Below are positions 26,880 to 35,109 of a DNA stretch of 42,927 nucleotides, piece after piece. The notes under the pieces are model-generated. The model was not told where the DNA came from. It was given only the letters and a program-made list of their open reading frames with translations, and ran no database searches. Origin of the DNA: a virus; IMG/VR virus record IMGVR_UViG_3300043331_000158, positions 1-42,927 of that record. One strand, written 5' to 3'. The translations under genes were made by a program, and so were the position numbers. Numbering within the stretch: position 1 is the stretch's first letter; every line of letters starts with the position of its first letter.

Positions 26880-27650
26880 ATGTTCGGCCGTCCCCTCTCC
26901 GGCAGACCTCTATCCGGCCGCCCCTTGTCGGGACGCGGCTTCGGGGGGCGGGCGTCCCGTGCCGGAGGCGGGGCGTCAGCGTTTACTCCGCTCGCCGTCT
27001 CGCCCTTCCTGTGGCTCGATCCGTCCGACATCTCGACGCTGTTCCAGGACGCGGCGATGACGACGCCCGTGGAGGCAAGCGACGATCCCGTGGGCGCCAT
27101 GCTCGACAAGTCCGGCAACGGCAACCATTTCGTGCAGGGCACGGCGGGATCGCGGCCGCTCTACAAGACCAGCGGCGGCCTGCACTGGCTGGAATACGAC
27201 GGCTCCGACGACGCCATGCAGGTAACCTACGCCGGCACATTTGCCCAGCCCTTGGACCGTGTTTCGGCATGGCGCCGGTTGTCGGCCGACAACGTCGGCC
27301 GCCTGTTCCGGGATACGGGCTCCATCAACGGGCAGCTCTATTTCGAGAACACAGACGAGGTGCGCATCTTCAGCGGCGTCGAGGGCGACGTGACGCGGCC
27401 GATCCCGGATGTCGATGCAGACTTCATCGTCACCGAGAGACATTCCGGCGCGGCCAGCCGGCTTGCCATCGACAACGGTTCCTATGATACGGGAGACGCG
27501 GGCACGGCGAGCACCGATGGCACCGGCACCGGCGTAGGCAACAAGCCCAATGTGCGGTTCTATGGTGCCGTGCAGAAGTCCGGATTGACCGACGGCCAGA
27601 TTGCCCAGCTCCGCACCTACTTGGCAGCAAAGCAGGGGCGGGTGCTGTGA
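26880..27650 (+). CDS. LamG/concanavalin-like virion protein with RPLSG repeats
   Basis: The 256-residue product begins with three copies of RPLSG (MFGRPLSGRPLSGRPLSGR), then a Gly/Arg-rich linker. From about residue 40 it has the text LWLDPSDISTLFQDAAMT, MLDKSGNGNHFVQGTAGSRP and DGSDDAMQVTYAGTF, which I recognise as the LamG-like (concanavalin A) domain common in phage structural proteins. The end is a short helix (LTDGQIAQLRTYLAAKQG). Such domains bind sugars or support trimers. It is placed in the head-to-tail structural block, and its stop overlaps the next tiny gene. Confidence 0.7.
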   Translation: MFGRPLSGRPLSGRPLSGRGFGGRASRAGGGASAFTPLAVSPFLWLDPSDISTLFQDAAMTTPVEASDDPVGAMLDKSGNGNHFVQGTAGSRPLYKTSGGLHWLEYDGSDDAMQVTYAGTFAQPLDRVSAWRRLSADNVGRLFRDTGSINGQLYFENTDEVRIFSGVEGDVTRPIPDVDADFIVTERHSGAASRLAIDNGSYDTGDAGTASTDGTGTGVGNKPNVRFYGAVQKSGLTDGQIAQLRTYLAAKQGRVL

Positions 27651-27745
27651 CCTGGACTTGCATTCACCCCATCTTCGCCGTAGCGGCCTTCGGCCTTGGG
27701 GCCGTGTTCGCCTGGTGGCTCATAAGCACCGCCAAGAGAGATTAG
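27647..27745 (+). CDS. Tiny membrane peptide, 32 aa
   Basis: A GTG at 27647 overlaps the previous stop (GTGA). The 32-residue product is almost entirely one hydrophobic helix: CIHPIFAVAAFGLGAVFAWW, then LISTAKRD. It may sit in the inner membrane. Membrane peptides in phage structural blocks can be holin-like or accessory, but no role can be read. An 11-codon frame (27749-27784) links it to the next gene. Confidence 0.5.
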   Translation: MTWTCIHPIFAVAAFGLGAVFAWWLISTAKRD

Positions 27746-27780
27746 CCGATGGCCCTTCTCTCAACGCCTGGCGGCCTCCG

Positions 27781-28467
27781 ATGACCTTCCCGGTTGTGGC
27801 CGGCTCAACCAGCAACACTGACGGCGCTGGAACAACGTCTCACACAGTCAATCTGCCTGCCAGCATAGCGGCCGGAGATATGCTGATTGTGATCTCCGGT
27901 GGCACCATCAGTGCTACAGTTACAGAGGCCGGAGACTGGGACGAGCTTTTCGAGCAGGATTCGGAATCCACAATCACCCTATGGGGCATGTGGAGGATCG
28001 CGGATGGTACTGAAGGGGCGAGCGTAGTTTTTACGACCGGCACCTCCGTGCAGTGGAGACACATCAGTCTGCGCATTACAGGGCATTCTGGAAACGCGCC
28101 AGAGGCTTTAGCGATAGGCGGAGCGGCCGCGGGTGGCGATCCACCGGAATTGACCCCGTCATGGGGATCCGCTGACACGCTCTGGTTGACTGGCGTTCGT
28201 GGAACATTGGGTGTGGATGCCAATCCTACGCCACCCACAAACTACACACTGGTGCAGAGCAACGACGGAGGCGCGGGAGCGGGCTGCGTTGCGGTGGCAC
28301 GTAGGGACTCGGCGGCATCATCTGAAGATCCCGGCATTTGGGAGGGCGGTTCCGGCATCAGCAATGGTTTCGCTAGAGCGAGCGTGACCATTGGTGTGGA
28401 GCCTGCTGCATCCTCTGTGTCACTGCCGATCTTCGCAGATCACTATCGAAAGATGAAGGCGGTATGA
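27781..28467 (+). CDS. Beta-rich structural protein, 228 aa
   Basis: The ATG at 27781 is used; longer frames cross the tiny membrane gene. The 228-residue product is Thr/Ser/Gly-rich with a strand ladder: VVAGSTSNTDGAGTTSHTVN, IAAGDMLIVISGGTISATVT and STITLWGMWRIADGTEGASV. This resembles the carbohydrate-binding or collar-like beta-sandwich proteins seen in many phage tails. No catalytic feature is seen. Confidence 0.6.
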   Translation: MTFPVVAGSTSNTDGAGTTSHTVNLPASIAAGDMLIVISGGTISATVTEAGDWDELFEQDSESTITLWGMWRIADGTEGASVVFTTGTSVQWRHISLRITGHSGNAPEALAIGGAAAGGDPPELTPSWGSADTLWLTGVRGTLGVDANPTPPTNYTLVQSNDGGAGAGCVAVARRDSAASSEDPGIWEGGSGISNGFARASVTIGVEPAASSVSLPIFADHYRKMKAV

Positions 28468-28471
28468 CGCC

Positions 28472-29275
28472 ATGATGTTCCTGAAGCAGAGCACGGCGTC
28501 GCAATCGGTGCTGATCGGTCCATTCATAGACGAGACCGACGGCATCAGCGCCCTGACCGGACTCACCATAGCCAATACCGACATTCGCCTCTCTGCCAAC
28601 GGCGGCAACATGGCGGCCAAGAACTCGGGCGGCGGAACACACGACGAGCTTGGCTTCTATACCATCACGCTAGATGCGACCGATACGGCGACGGTTGGGC
28701 GACTACAATTGGTCGTGCACGCCACTGGTGCACTTCCCGTATACCATGAATTTCAGGTGGTGGAGGAGGCAATCTCCGCAGCATTGTTCGATGCCTCGGC
28801 CACAGGCGCACTGCCAGTGTCTACTGGCGGGATTGCGACAACGGCATTTGCGACCGGAGCCATCGATGCCGCTGCGCTGGCGGCGGATGCAGGCACGGAG
28901 ATCGGAACGGCGGTTTGGGCGTCGGGCACCCGCACGCTTACCGCGCTGGATGAGAATAGCACAACTCTGGACCTTGATGCGACCATCCGCGCTGCGGTAG
29001 GTCTTGCATCTGCCGATTTGGACACACAGATCGCTGCGCTTCCGACGGCGGCGGAGAATTTTACAGCCGCACTCACAACGCAGTTGACGCAATCCTACGC
29101 CTCCAACGGCACCGCGCCGACATTGGCGCAGGCGATATTCGCTATCCATCAGCGTCTCATGGCCTTCGCCATAAGCGGCACTTCTCTCACGGTAAAGCAG
29201 CTCAACGGCTCCGATACCGCATTCGTCGTGACGCACGACAGCGCGGACGAACCGACAAGCGCGGCCCGATCCTGA
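28472..29275 (+). CDS. Virion protein with Ala/Thr-rich repeats, 267 aa
   Basis: The 267-residue product starts with a domain that I recognise from phage structural genes (FLKQSTASQSVLIGPFIDET and DGISALTGLTIANTDIRLSA). A long Ala/Thr-rich helical repeat region follows (about 105-220), and the end is a beta segment (SLTVKQLNGSDTAFVVTHDS). The combination suggests a fibre or baseplate-like protein. It lies four bases after the previous stop and four bases before the next gene, in the structural operon. Confidence 0.6.
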   Translation: MMFLKQSTASQSVLIGPFIDETDGISALTGLTIANTDIRLSANGGNMAAKNSGGGTHDELGFYTITLDATDTATVGRLQLVVHATGALPVYHEFQVVEEAISAALFDASATGALPVSTGGIATTAFATGAIDAAALAADAGTEIGTAVWASGTRTLTALDENSTTLDLDATIRAAVGLASADLDTQIAALPTAAENFTAALTTQLTQSYASNGTAPTLAQAIFAIHQRLMAFAISGTSLTVKQLNGSDTAFVVTHDSADEPTSAARS

Positions 29276-29279
29276 TCCC

Positions 29280-29885
29280 ATGCGGAAGCGCGACACAAAG
29301 CATCGTGGTGATTACCTTGTCATCTGCGACCGATCGGGGATGACCTTCTGGCGCTCCGAGTGCGTCAAGGAATGGAACGGGCTGCTCGTATACAAGGATT
29401 TCGTGGATCCGCGCCATCCGCAAGACCTGATCCGCGCCCGGCGCGAGAACCTGAGCATCCCGGATGCCAGGCCGCAGCGGCGGATCGAGGATGAGCGCTC
29501 CGTAGGTCCGCTCATCACCGAGGTCATCGAGGGCGACGAAGACGTTGTTGCCGGAGGCGGTATCGAAAGGGCCTCCATACACTCTATCGTCACGATGGGC
29601 TACGGCGACGGCATCGGTTCTCCGGGCGCGGTGACGACGGCGGGCTATAATACGGTTGGCGTGCAACCCAACATTCCCGGCTCCATCTTCCTCGCACTCC
29701 CGGTCACCAGCACGAACCGCATGCAGGCGGGCGACAGGATCGGCGTCTACCTCGATGTGGGCGATCTGCACATGACCAGCATCTCCGAGATCATCGGTGC
29801 CCAGTTGATCGTGATTGCGGCTGCATTGCCGGATCGGGCTTCGCCCGGAAACAAGGTGATAAACTACGACAGGACGGCGAGCTGA
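29280..29885 (+). CDS. Structural protein, 201 aa
   Basis: The 201-residue product begins KRDTKHRGDYLVICDRSGMT, with FWRSECVKEWNGLLVYKDFV and DPRHPQDLIRARRENLSIPD next. This text is common to a phage protein family with a Cys/Asp turn at the start, often found in tail assembly regions. The second half is beta-rich and Gly/Ala-rich (SPGAVTTAGYNTVGVQPNIP). The ATG follows the previous stop by four bases. The function is not defined. Confidence 0.65.
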   Translation: MRKRDTKHRGDYLVICDRSGMTFWRSECVKEWNGLLVYKDFVDPRHPQDLIRARRENLSIPDARPQRRIEDERSVGPLITEVIEGDEDVVAGGGIERASIHSIVTMGYGDGIGSPGAVTTAGYNTVGVQPNIPGSIFLALPVTSTNRMQAGDRIGVYLDVGDLHMTSISEIIGAQLIVIAAALPDRASPGNKVINYDRTAS

Positions 29886-30844
29886 TGACGGTCTCGAACA
29901 GCTCCGACTTCAACCGCACGCGCGATCAGATTTGCGTGCGCGCACTGCGCATCTGCGGTGTCGTCAAGGCTGGCGAGACGCCGAATGCCCATCTTCTCAA
30001 TGACACCGCCGAAGCCCTCAATGCGATGGTCAAGAGGTGGCAAAAAAAGCCTAACCTCAAGGTGTGGACGGTCACGGAAGGGACGTTGTTTCCGCAGGCG
30101 TCGCAGGCAAGGTACGCGCTTGCGTCGAGTAGCACCGATCACGCGACGGAAACCTTCTATCAGACCACCATCTCCGTCACCGAGGCGAGCGGCCAGACCA
30201 CGATCTCCGTTACCTCTACTGCCGATATGACGGTAGCCGACAATATCGGCATTGCGGTGGACGACGGCACAATCCACTGGTCAACGGTCGCAAGCAAGAC
30301 ATCCTCCACCGTCACCATCAACGATGCCTTGGACGATGACGCGACGGCCGGCAACGCGGTATTCAACTACACCACCAAGCTGGTGCGGCCTCTGAAGATC
30401 GTCGATGCCCGGCGCTACAACATCGCCAGTGGCCTGGAGACATCCATCGGCGATACCCAAGGCTCGCTCATGGCGAGACTGGACTATCAGGCGCTCCCGA
30501 ACAAGGCGCAGACCGGAACCATCAACCGCGCCTTCTATGACCCGCAAAGGGATACAGGGTACCTGTCCCTTTGGCAGCCGCCGACCACGGTTACCGAGCT
30601 CGTGAAATTCACGTTTCACCGGCCGATCATGGATTTCGATGCGGCGGGGGACAATCCGGACCTTCCGCCGGAATGGATCGATGCCCTCGTGTTCAATCTG
30701 GCGGCGGCGATCATGGTCGAACATGACGCGCCGATGGAGCGGCAGACGAGCATCGCGACGCAGGCAGCCTCGTATCTGGACGACGTTGCCGGCGACGATC
30801 GCGAGCAGGAAAGCCTGTTCATGCAAGCGGACATGGGGCCCTAG
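29885..30844 (+). CDS. P22 gp4-like head-completion protein
   Basis: The 319-residue product shares its start base with the previous stop. It begins with a helix typical of the gp4/tail-adaptor family (TRDQICVRALRICGVVKAGE, TPNAHLLNDTAEALNAMVKR and a Trp). It then has the middle pattern DARRYN...LARLDYQALPNKAQTG, and ends with PPEWIDALVFNLAAAIMVEH. An inserted Thr/Ser-rich beta segment (about 90-160) is longer than I expect. Such proteins bind the portal after packaging, seal the head and form the tail attachment site. The next gene encodes the gp10-like partner. Confidence 0.75.
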   Translation: MTVSNSSDFNRTRDQICVRALRICGVVKAGETPNAHLLNDTAEALNAMVKRWQKKPNLKVWTVTEGTLFPQASQARYALASSSTDHATETFYQTTISVTEASGQTTISVTSTADMTVADNIGIAVDDGTIHWSTVASKTSSTVTINDALDDDATAGNAVFNYTTKLVRPLKIVDARRYNIASGLETSIGDTQGSLMARLDYQALPNKAQTGTINRAFYDPQRDTGYLSLWQPPTTVTELVKFTFHRPIMDFDAAGDNPDLPPEWIDALVFNLAAAIMVEHDAPMERQTSIATQAASYLDDVAGDDREQESLFMQADMGP

Positions 30845-30847
30845 CGC

Positions 30848-33025
30848 GTGCCTCCCGTTCCGTTCGCCGTCCAATCATACCGCCACGACAGTCTGCCCAT
30901 CTCGGCGCAGCGCGTGCTCAACATGTATGCTGAGGCGCAGCCGCAGGGTGCCCGGTCTCAGGTCGCGCTGCTCGGCTGCCCCGGCATATCCACATTCGCC
31001 ACAGCCGGCGCCGGCCCAGTCCGAGGCGCCCATCTGTTGGGCGGCATCCTGTACGTCGTGTCCGGCCCATGGCTCTACTCTATCACCAACGCCGCGACGC
31101 CCGTTGTAACTCAGCTCGGCGGACAGATATCGGGAACCGGCGTCGTCTCCATGGCCGACAATGGAACCGAGCTGGTCATCGTCAACGGCTCCAACGGGTA
31201 TATATACGATACCGGATCTGGCTTCCGCCTCATAACCGATACCGACTTCGATGCTGCCGACACGGTGGCCTTTCTGGACAGCTTCTTTACCTTCAACCGG
31301 AAGGGCACGGCCCAGTGGTTCCGATCGGACTCTCTCGACGGCACGTCCTATAATGCGCTGGCGTTCGCGACGAAAGAGAGCAAGTCTGACAATATCCTCG
31401 CCGTCGTGAACCTGAAGCAGGTCGCCTATCTGCTCGGGTCTGTGTCGAGCGAGTTGTGGGCAAACGTCGGGGCCGCCAATTTCCCGTGGCAGAGGTTGCC
31501 GGGCGGAACGATAGACCGGGGCATCATCGGCTCATACGCGTGGGCGCAGGAGGACCAAGCCCTCTTCCTTGTCGGCGATGATCGCATGACCTACAAGATC
31601 AGCGGCACTCAGTTGCAGCGGATTTCCACGCACGCCATCGAGCAGGCGTTCCAGAAATACACGGCGATCTCTGACGCCTTCGGGCTTGCCTACACGTGGA
31701 ACGGTCACAAGATGATCGCTTTCACGTTCCCGACGCAGGACGCGGACCTCGGGGACACGACAACGTGGGAGTATGACATCGCGACCGGCCTTTGGCACGA
31801 GCGGCTTTCGTATGACATCAACGGAACCCCGCTTGGCCGCTGGCGCGGAAACGTTGCCATTGAAGCCTATGGAAAAATCCTGATCGGCGACGCGTTCTCG
31901 GGCAAGATCGGGTATCTTGATCCCACGGTTGAGACGGAATTCGATTGCCCCATGTATGCGCAGGCCACGTCGCCACCGTACCATGCCGGCGACAAGCCGC
32001 TGTTCCACTCGGATTTCACGCTGGACGTAGAAGCCGGCGTTGGCCGCAGTGAGCCGAGCCCAGCCGACGTTGTGGAAGGCAACGACGCCTTCACCAAGAT
32101 ACTCCTGTCCTTCGATGACTGGGATGGGTCTACGACTATCACGGATACCAGCTCTGGTGGCGCTTCAGGCGATTGGGAGGCCAATGGTGGCGCCGCCATC
32201 GATACGGGCGATCACCAGTTCGGGTCGGGATCGCTTCTGTGCGACGGCACGGGGGACTTTGTCTCGACGCCCGACCATGCGGACTTCACGCTGGGGTCTG
32301 GGGACTTCACCGTAGATGTGTGGTTCCGGTGCGATGCCGCAGGCGGGACCGTACAGCGGCTCTGCGGCCACGGCGACAATTCTGGCCTCGCGGCGTCGCA
32401 CGCCTGGGATATCTTCCGCACCTCCGGCAATGTGATCCAGGCGCGCGTCTCCAACGGGTCGGCCTTCACGTCGGTGACCGGCACGACGCAGTTCACGAGT
32501 GCCGCCAACACGGGCTGGCACCATCTGGCGTTCGTGCGCACGAGCGATGTGCTGAAGCTCTTCATCGACGGCGTGCAGGAGGGCTCCAACACGGCCTTCG
32601 CCGCCACCGTCCTCGACGGCGCCAATGCCCTGACGGTGGGCACCAACATCCCCTCCGGCGCCAACGACGGCACCGACTGGAACGGCGGTATCGACGAGTT
32701 CCGCCTCTCCGTCGGCAATGCCCGCTGGACCACCACCTTCACGCCTCCTGTAGGCCCGTACAAGACCGCAGCGCAGATTGCCGTTGCTTCTGCGGGGCAA
32801 AATCCGCAAGCGATGCTCGACATCTCTGACGACGGCGGCCGGACCTTCGGGCCGTTGCAGCCTTGGGCAGCGATGGGAGCCCAAGGCGCTTACAAGACCT
32901 GGGTACGCTGGGATCGCCTCGGGAAGACGGAACGGGGCGGAACGCGGGTTTATCGCGTCACCGTCTCCGATCCGGTCAAGAAGACCATCATCGGGGCGCA
33001 TGCCAACATGAAGCCTGGGATGTGA
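30848..33025 (+). CDS. P22 gp10-like DNA stabilisation protein with a LamG-like insertion
   Basis: The GTG at 30848 starts a 725-residue product. Residues 1-410 read as a phage stabilisation protein of the P22 gp10 type (VPFAVQSYRHDSLPISAQRV, SQVALLGCPGISTFATAGAG, YDIATGLWHERLSYDINGTP and DAFSGKIGYLDPTVETEFDC). That protein plugs the head and links the tail. The family text resumes at about residue 645 (AMLDISDDGGRTFGPLQPWA) and ends with a basic core and IIGAHANMKPGM. Between them, about residues 415-632 form an inserted LamG-like beta-sandwich (LLSFDDWDGSTTITDTSS, LCDGTGDFVSTPDHADFTLG and GSGDFTVDVWFRCD). This could bind sugar on the host surface. Confidence 0.75.
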   Translation: MPPVPFAVQSYRHDSLPISAQRVLNMYAEAQPQGARSQVALLGCPGISTFATAGAGPVRGAHLLGGILYVVSGPWLYSITNAATPVVTQLGGQISGTGVVSMADNGTELVIVNGSNGYIYDTGSGFRLITDTDFDAADTVAFLDSFFTFNRKGTAQWFRSDSLDGTSYNALAFATKESKSDNILAVVNLKQVAYLLGSVSSELWANVGAANFPWQRLPGGTIDRGIIGSYAWAQEDQALFLVGDDRMTYKISGTQLQRISTHAIEQAFQKYTAISDAFGLAYTWNGHKMIAFTFPTQDADLGDTTTWEYDIATGLWHERLSYDINGTPLGRWRGNVAIEAYGKILIGDAFSGKIGYLDPTVETEFDCPMYAQATSPPYHAGDKPLFHSDFTLDVEAGVGRSEPSPADVVEGNDAFTKILLSFDDWDGSTTITDTSSGGASGDWEANGGAAIDTGDHQFGSGSLLCDGTGDFVSTPDHADFTLGSGDFTVDVWFRCDAAGGTVQRLCGHGDNSGLAASHAWDIFRTSGNVIQARVSNGSAFTSVTGTTQFTSAANTGWHHLAFVRTSDVLKLFIDGVQEGSNTAFAATVLDGANALTVGTNIPSGANDGTDWNGGIDEFRLSVGNARWTTTFTPPVGPYKTAAQIAVASAGQNPQAMLDISDDGGRTFGPLQPWAAMGAQGAYKTWVRWDRLGKTERGGTRVYRVTVSDPVKKTIIGAHANMKPGM

Positions 33026-33029
33026 GGCA

Positions 33030-33524
33030 ATGGCCATCCCAGCCGCCGCCAAGCCCACGCCGCTCCCGAGGCTCAACGCCAACTCCCCGCTTGCGGGGGG
33101 ATTCAACGGCGGTCCTTCCATTGATGCCCTCCAGCATTTTGAGCGCATGCGGGGATATGTGGTGGGCGCCGGGCGCATTATCCCGTGCTCAGCAACCAGT
33201 TCGTCCAACCTCTACACGCTCATTCCTAACGGCACGGGCGGCGAGGATGGCGAGTCCCCGTTGCTAGAGGGCGACTACAAGTTCGGGGACTGCTTTCTGT
33301 TCGTGGCCGATGCAGCCAGCACCGGGAGCGTCACGGCGCGAGTTGCCCTGAAGCGGCAGTCTGGCCAGATCACCGATGTCTACCTGGACACGATCAACGT
33401 CTACAAGACGCACGGGACGGTGGCGGCGGGGAACGGGGACATCCTGGAGGATGGGGTCTATCTGGCGGTGTACGCGTATCATCTCAACTCGAATGCTGGC
33501 GGCCTGGTCCTTATCGGTGTTTAG
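33030..33524 (+). CDS. Structural protein, 164 aa
   Basis: The 164-residue product starts AIPAAAKPTPLPRLNANSPL, then has DALQHFERMRGYVVGAGRII and a beta-rich, Gly/Tyr-rich second half (YKFGDCFLFVADAASTGSVT, KTHGTVAAGNGDILEDGVYL). It follows the gp10-like gene by four bases. It probably belongs to the tail needle or plug assembly, but no family is recognised. Confidence 0.6.
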   Translation: MAIPAAAKPTPLPRLNANSPLAGGFNGGPSIDALQHFERMRGYVVGAGRIIPCSATSSSNLYTLIPNGTGGEDGESPLLEGDYKFGDCFLFVADAASTGSVTARVALKRQSGQITDVYLDTINVYKTHGTVAAGNGDILEDGVYLAVYAYHLNSNAGGLVLIGV

Positions 33525-33525
33525 G

Positions 33526-33602
33526 CGCGCCGTTGAGGATTCGAACCTCAATCCTCCCGCTGGACAGGCGGGCGTCCTAATACCTTGCCTAGACGACGGA
33601 AC
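33526..33602 (-). tRNA. tRNA-Asp(GTC)-like sequence, possibly degenerate
   Basis: On the minus strand the sequence folds like a tRNA. The T arm is TGAGG-TTCGAAT-CCTCA, the anticodon stem is CCCGC/GCGGG with the loop CTGTCCA (anticodon GTC, Asp), the D arm is GTCT...GGAC, and the acceptor stem is GTTCCGT/ACGGCGC with one mismatch (T3-C70) and a wobble. Faults are C at position 37, where a purine is normal, only one base between acceptor and D stem, and no encoded CCA (G then CC then T). It may be a functional but unusual tRNA, a decayed tRNA, or an old attachment site. It lies between two structural genes, against their direction. Confidence 0.55.
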
Positions 33603-33616
33603 ACATCGGAATCCTA

Positions 33617-34396
33617 ATGCAAGTCGCCGTCTCTCGCCACACTGAAGCCGCGCACGTCAACAGCATCCTGAACCACCCCGACGTGTACCCTTTCGTCAAG
33701 GGCGCAATGGAGGGGCCGTTCGATCTGAGCGCAGAACTCACCAGCGACAATATCGTGGCGCTCTATGGCGAGCACGGCGGGCAAGTCTATCAGCGGCTCC
33801 TGCCGTGCCTGTGGGAGGCGCACAGTGCTGTGACGCCGGCCGGGCGCGGGCCTTGGGCTTTGGAAGCCACGCAACAGTCCCTTGCATGGATGTTCACGCA
33901 CACTGACGCCGCTGAAATCGTAACGAGATGCCCGCAAGGCAACCTGCCGGCGAAGGCGCTCGCGAGACTGATTGGCGGCAGCCTGCAATTCACCCGTCAA
34001 GACGGGTGGGTGAAAGACGGAAAGTCCATTTCAGCCGAAGTCTACAGCCTTAGAGTAGAGGACTGGATGCGGAACGCTTCCAACCTCGTTGAAAGGGGCC
34101 GCTGGTTTCACGAAAGGCTAGAGGCAGAGCTTGAAAGGCACGGGGCTAAGGAGCTTGCACATCCTGACGATGAAAACCACGACCGCTACGTCGGCGCGGC
34201 CGTGGAGATGTTCTTCGGCGGCCAGCCATTGAAAGCCCAAGTGCTCTACAACCGCTTTGCCGTCATGGCCGGCTACCACCCGATCCAAGTCGTAAGCCTC
34301 GATCCGCTCGCCGTCGATATCGGCACGGCACTCCTGATCATGCGTGAAGATGACTTCTACATCCCAGACCTAAAGCAACGCGCACAGCAAGGCTGA
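33617..34396 (+). CDS. GNAT-like acyltransferase-fold protein
   Basis: The 259-residue product begins with a motif series I recognise from phage genes of the GNAT fold: AVSRHTEAAHVNSILNHPDV, then QVYQRLLPCLWEAHSAVTPA and GRGPWALEATQQSLAWMFTH. The Gly/Arg-Gly-Pro turn before the helix matches the acyl-CoA binding loop. The last third has no family signature (DDENHDRYVGAAVEMFFGGQ and later text). A catalytic role is not proven and the fold may serve structurally. It lies in the tail and ejection block. Confidence 0.6.
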   Translation: MQVAVSRHTEAAHVNSILNHPDVYPFVKGAMEGPFDLSAELTSDNIVALYGEHGGQVYQRLLPCLWEAHSAVTPAGRGPWALEATQQSLAWMFTHTDAAEIVTRCPQGNLPAKALARLIGGSLQFTRQDGWVKDGKSISAEVYSLRVEDWMRNASNLVERGRWFHERLEAELERHGAKELAHPDDENHDRYVGAAVEMFFGGQPLKAQVLYNRFAVMAGYHPIQVVSLDPLAVDIGTALLIMREDDFYIPDLKQRAQQG

Positions 34397-34401
34397 TACG
34401 A

Positions 34402-35109
34402 ATGCCTACGGCAGCAATCATCGGTGCCGCCACGGTTGGCGGAAGCCTGGTGCAGGCCAACGCGGCGCAAAAGGCCGCCAAGATGCAGTCGCAAGCCGCA
34501 CAGCAAGCGCGGCAGGACATGCTGCCGTTCGCCTTGCCAGGGCAAGGGGCGGCGTCTGCTCTGGCCAACCTCTATGGCATCGATCCGGCAACGGGACAGT
34601 TCGATCAGAATGCGGTTTTCAACCCGGCTTCGCTTGACACCTTCCGGCGATCGCCGGATTATCAGTTTGCGTTCAACGAGGGCCTGCGCGGACTGGAGAA
34701 CTCCGCTGCGGCTCGCGGCATGCTCCGTTCCGGGAACACTTTGCGGGACATCACCGGGTTTGGTCAAGGGTTGGCAACGCAGACGTTCGGCAACTACCGC
34801 GGCGCACTGCAACAGCTTGCGCAGCTCGGGGCCGGGGCGGCCGGTGGCGCCGGCAATGCCGCGATGGCGGCGGGTGCGGCCGGCGCATCTGGCGTCATAG
34901 GCAGCGCCAACGCTATTGCAGGCGGGCTCGGCAGCCTCGGAAACTTCTTCATGTTGCAGAACCTCTTGAACCCGGCAGCAAGCGCCTACGGAAAGACGAC
35001 GCCCGTTCCGGGCTTTAGTGGCGTTGGCGGTGGACTTGGTGGCTACACGCCGGGAATGATCTATCCAACGCCCTACGTTGCCGGTGGACAGATGGCGGGA
35101 CCGTTCTGA
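34402..35109 (+). CDS. DNA ejection protein, P22 gp7-like
   Basis: The 235-residue product starts with a hydrophobic Ala/Gly-rich helix (AIIGAATVGGSLVQANAAQK). It then has DMLPFALPGQGAASALANLY, the text EGLRGLENSAAARGMLRSGN and helices containing RDITGFGQGLATQTFGNYRG. A Gly/Ala-rich hydrophobic region (about 135-180) and a Gly/Pro-rich C-terminus follow. Small ejection proteins of podoviruses such as P22 gp7 are of this type: they leave the virion and form a channel across the cell envelope. It is the first of the ejection genes, and its stop shares a base with the transglycosylase start. Confidence 0.7.
   Translation: MPTAAIIGAATVGGSLVQANAAQKAAKMQSQAAQQARQDMLPFALPGQGAASALANLYGIDPATGQFDQNAVFNPASLDTFRRSPDYQFAFNEGLRGLENSAAARGMLRSGNTLRDITGFGQGLATQTFGNYRGALQQLAQLGAGAAGGAGNAAMAAGAAGASGVIGSANAIAGGLGSLGNFFMLQNLLNPAASAYGKTTPVPGFSGVGGGLGGYTPGMIYPTPYVAGGQMAGPF

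Noticed and set aside
26880-26935. Triple RPLSG repeat as a mobile or regulatory repeat
   Set aside because: It is a short in-frame protein repeat at the start of a virion protein, and a protein-level explanation is enough.
32165-33208. A 347-codon minus-strand frame opposite the gp10-like gene
   Set aside because: This is a typical GC-rich shadow with no recognisable motif.
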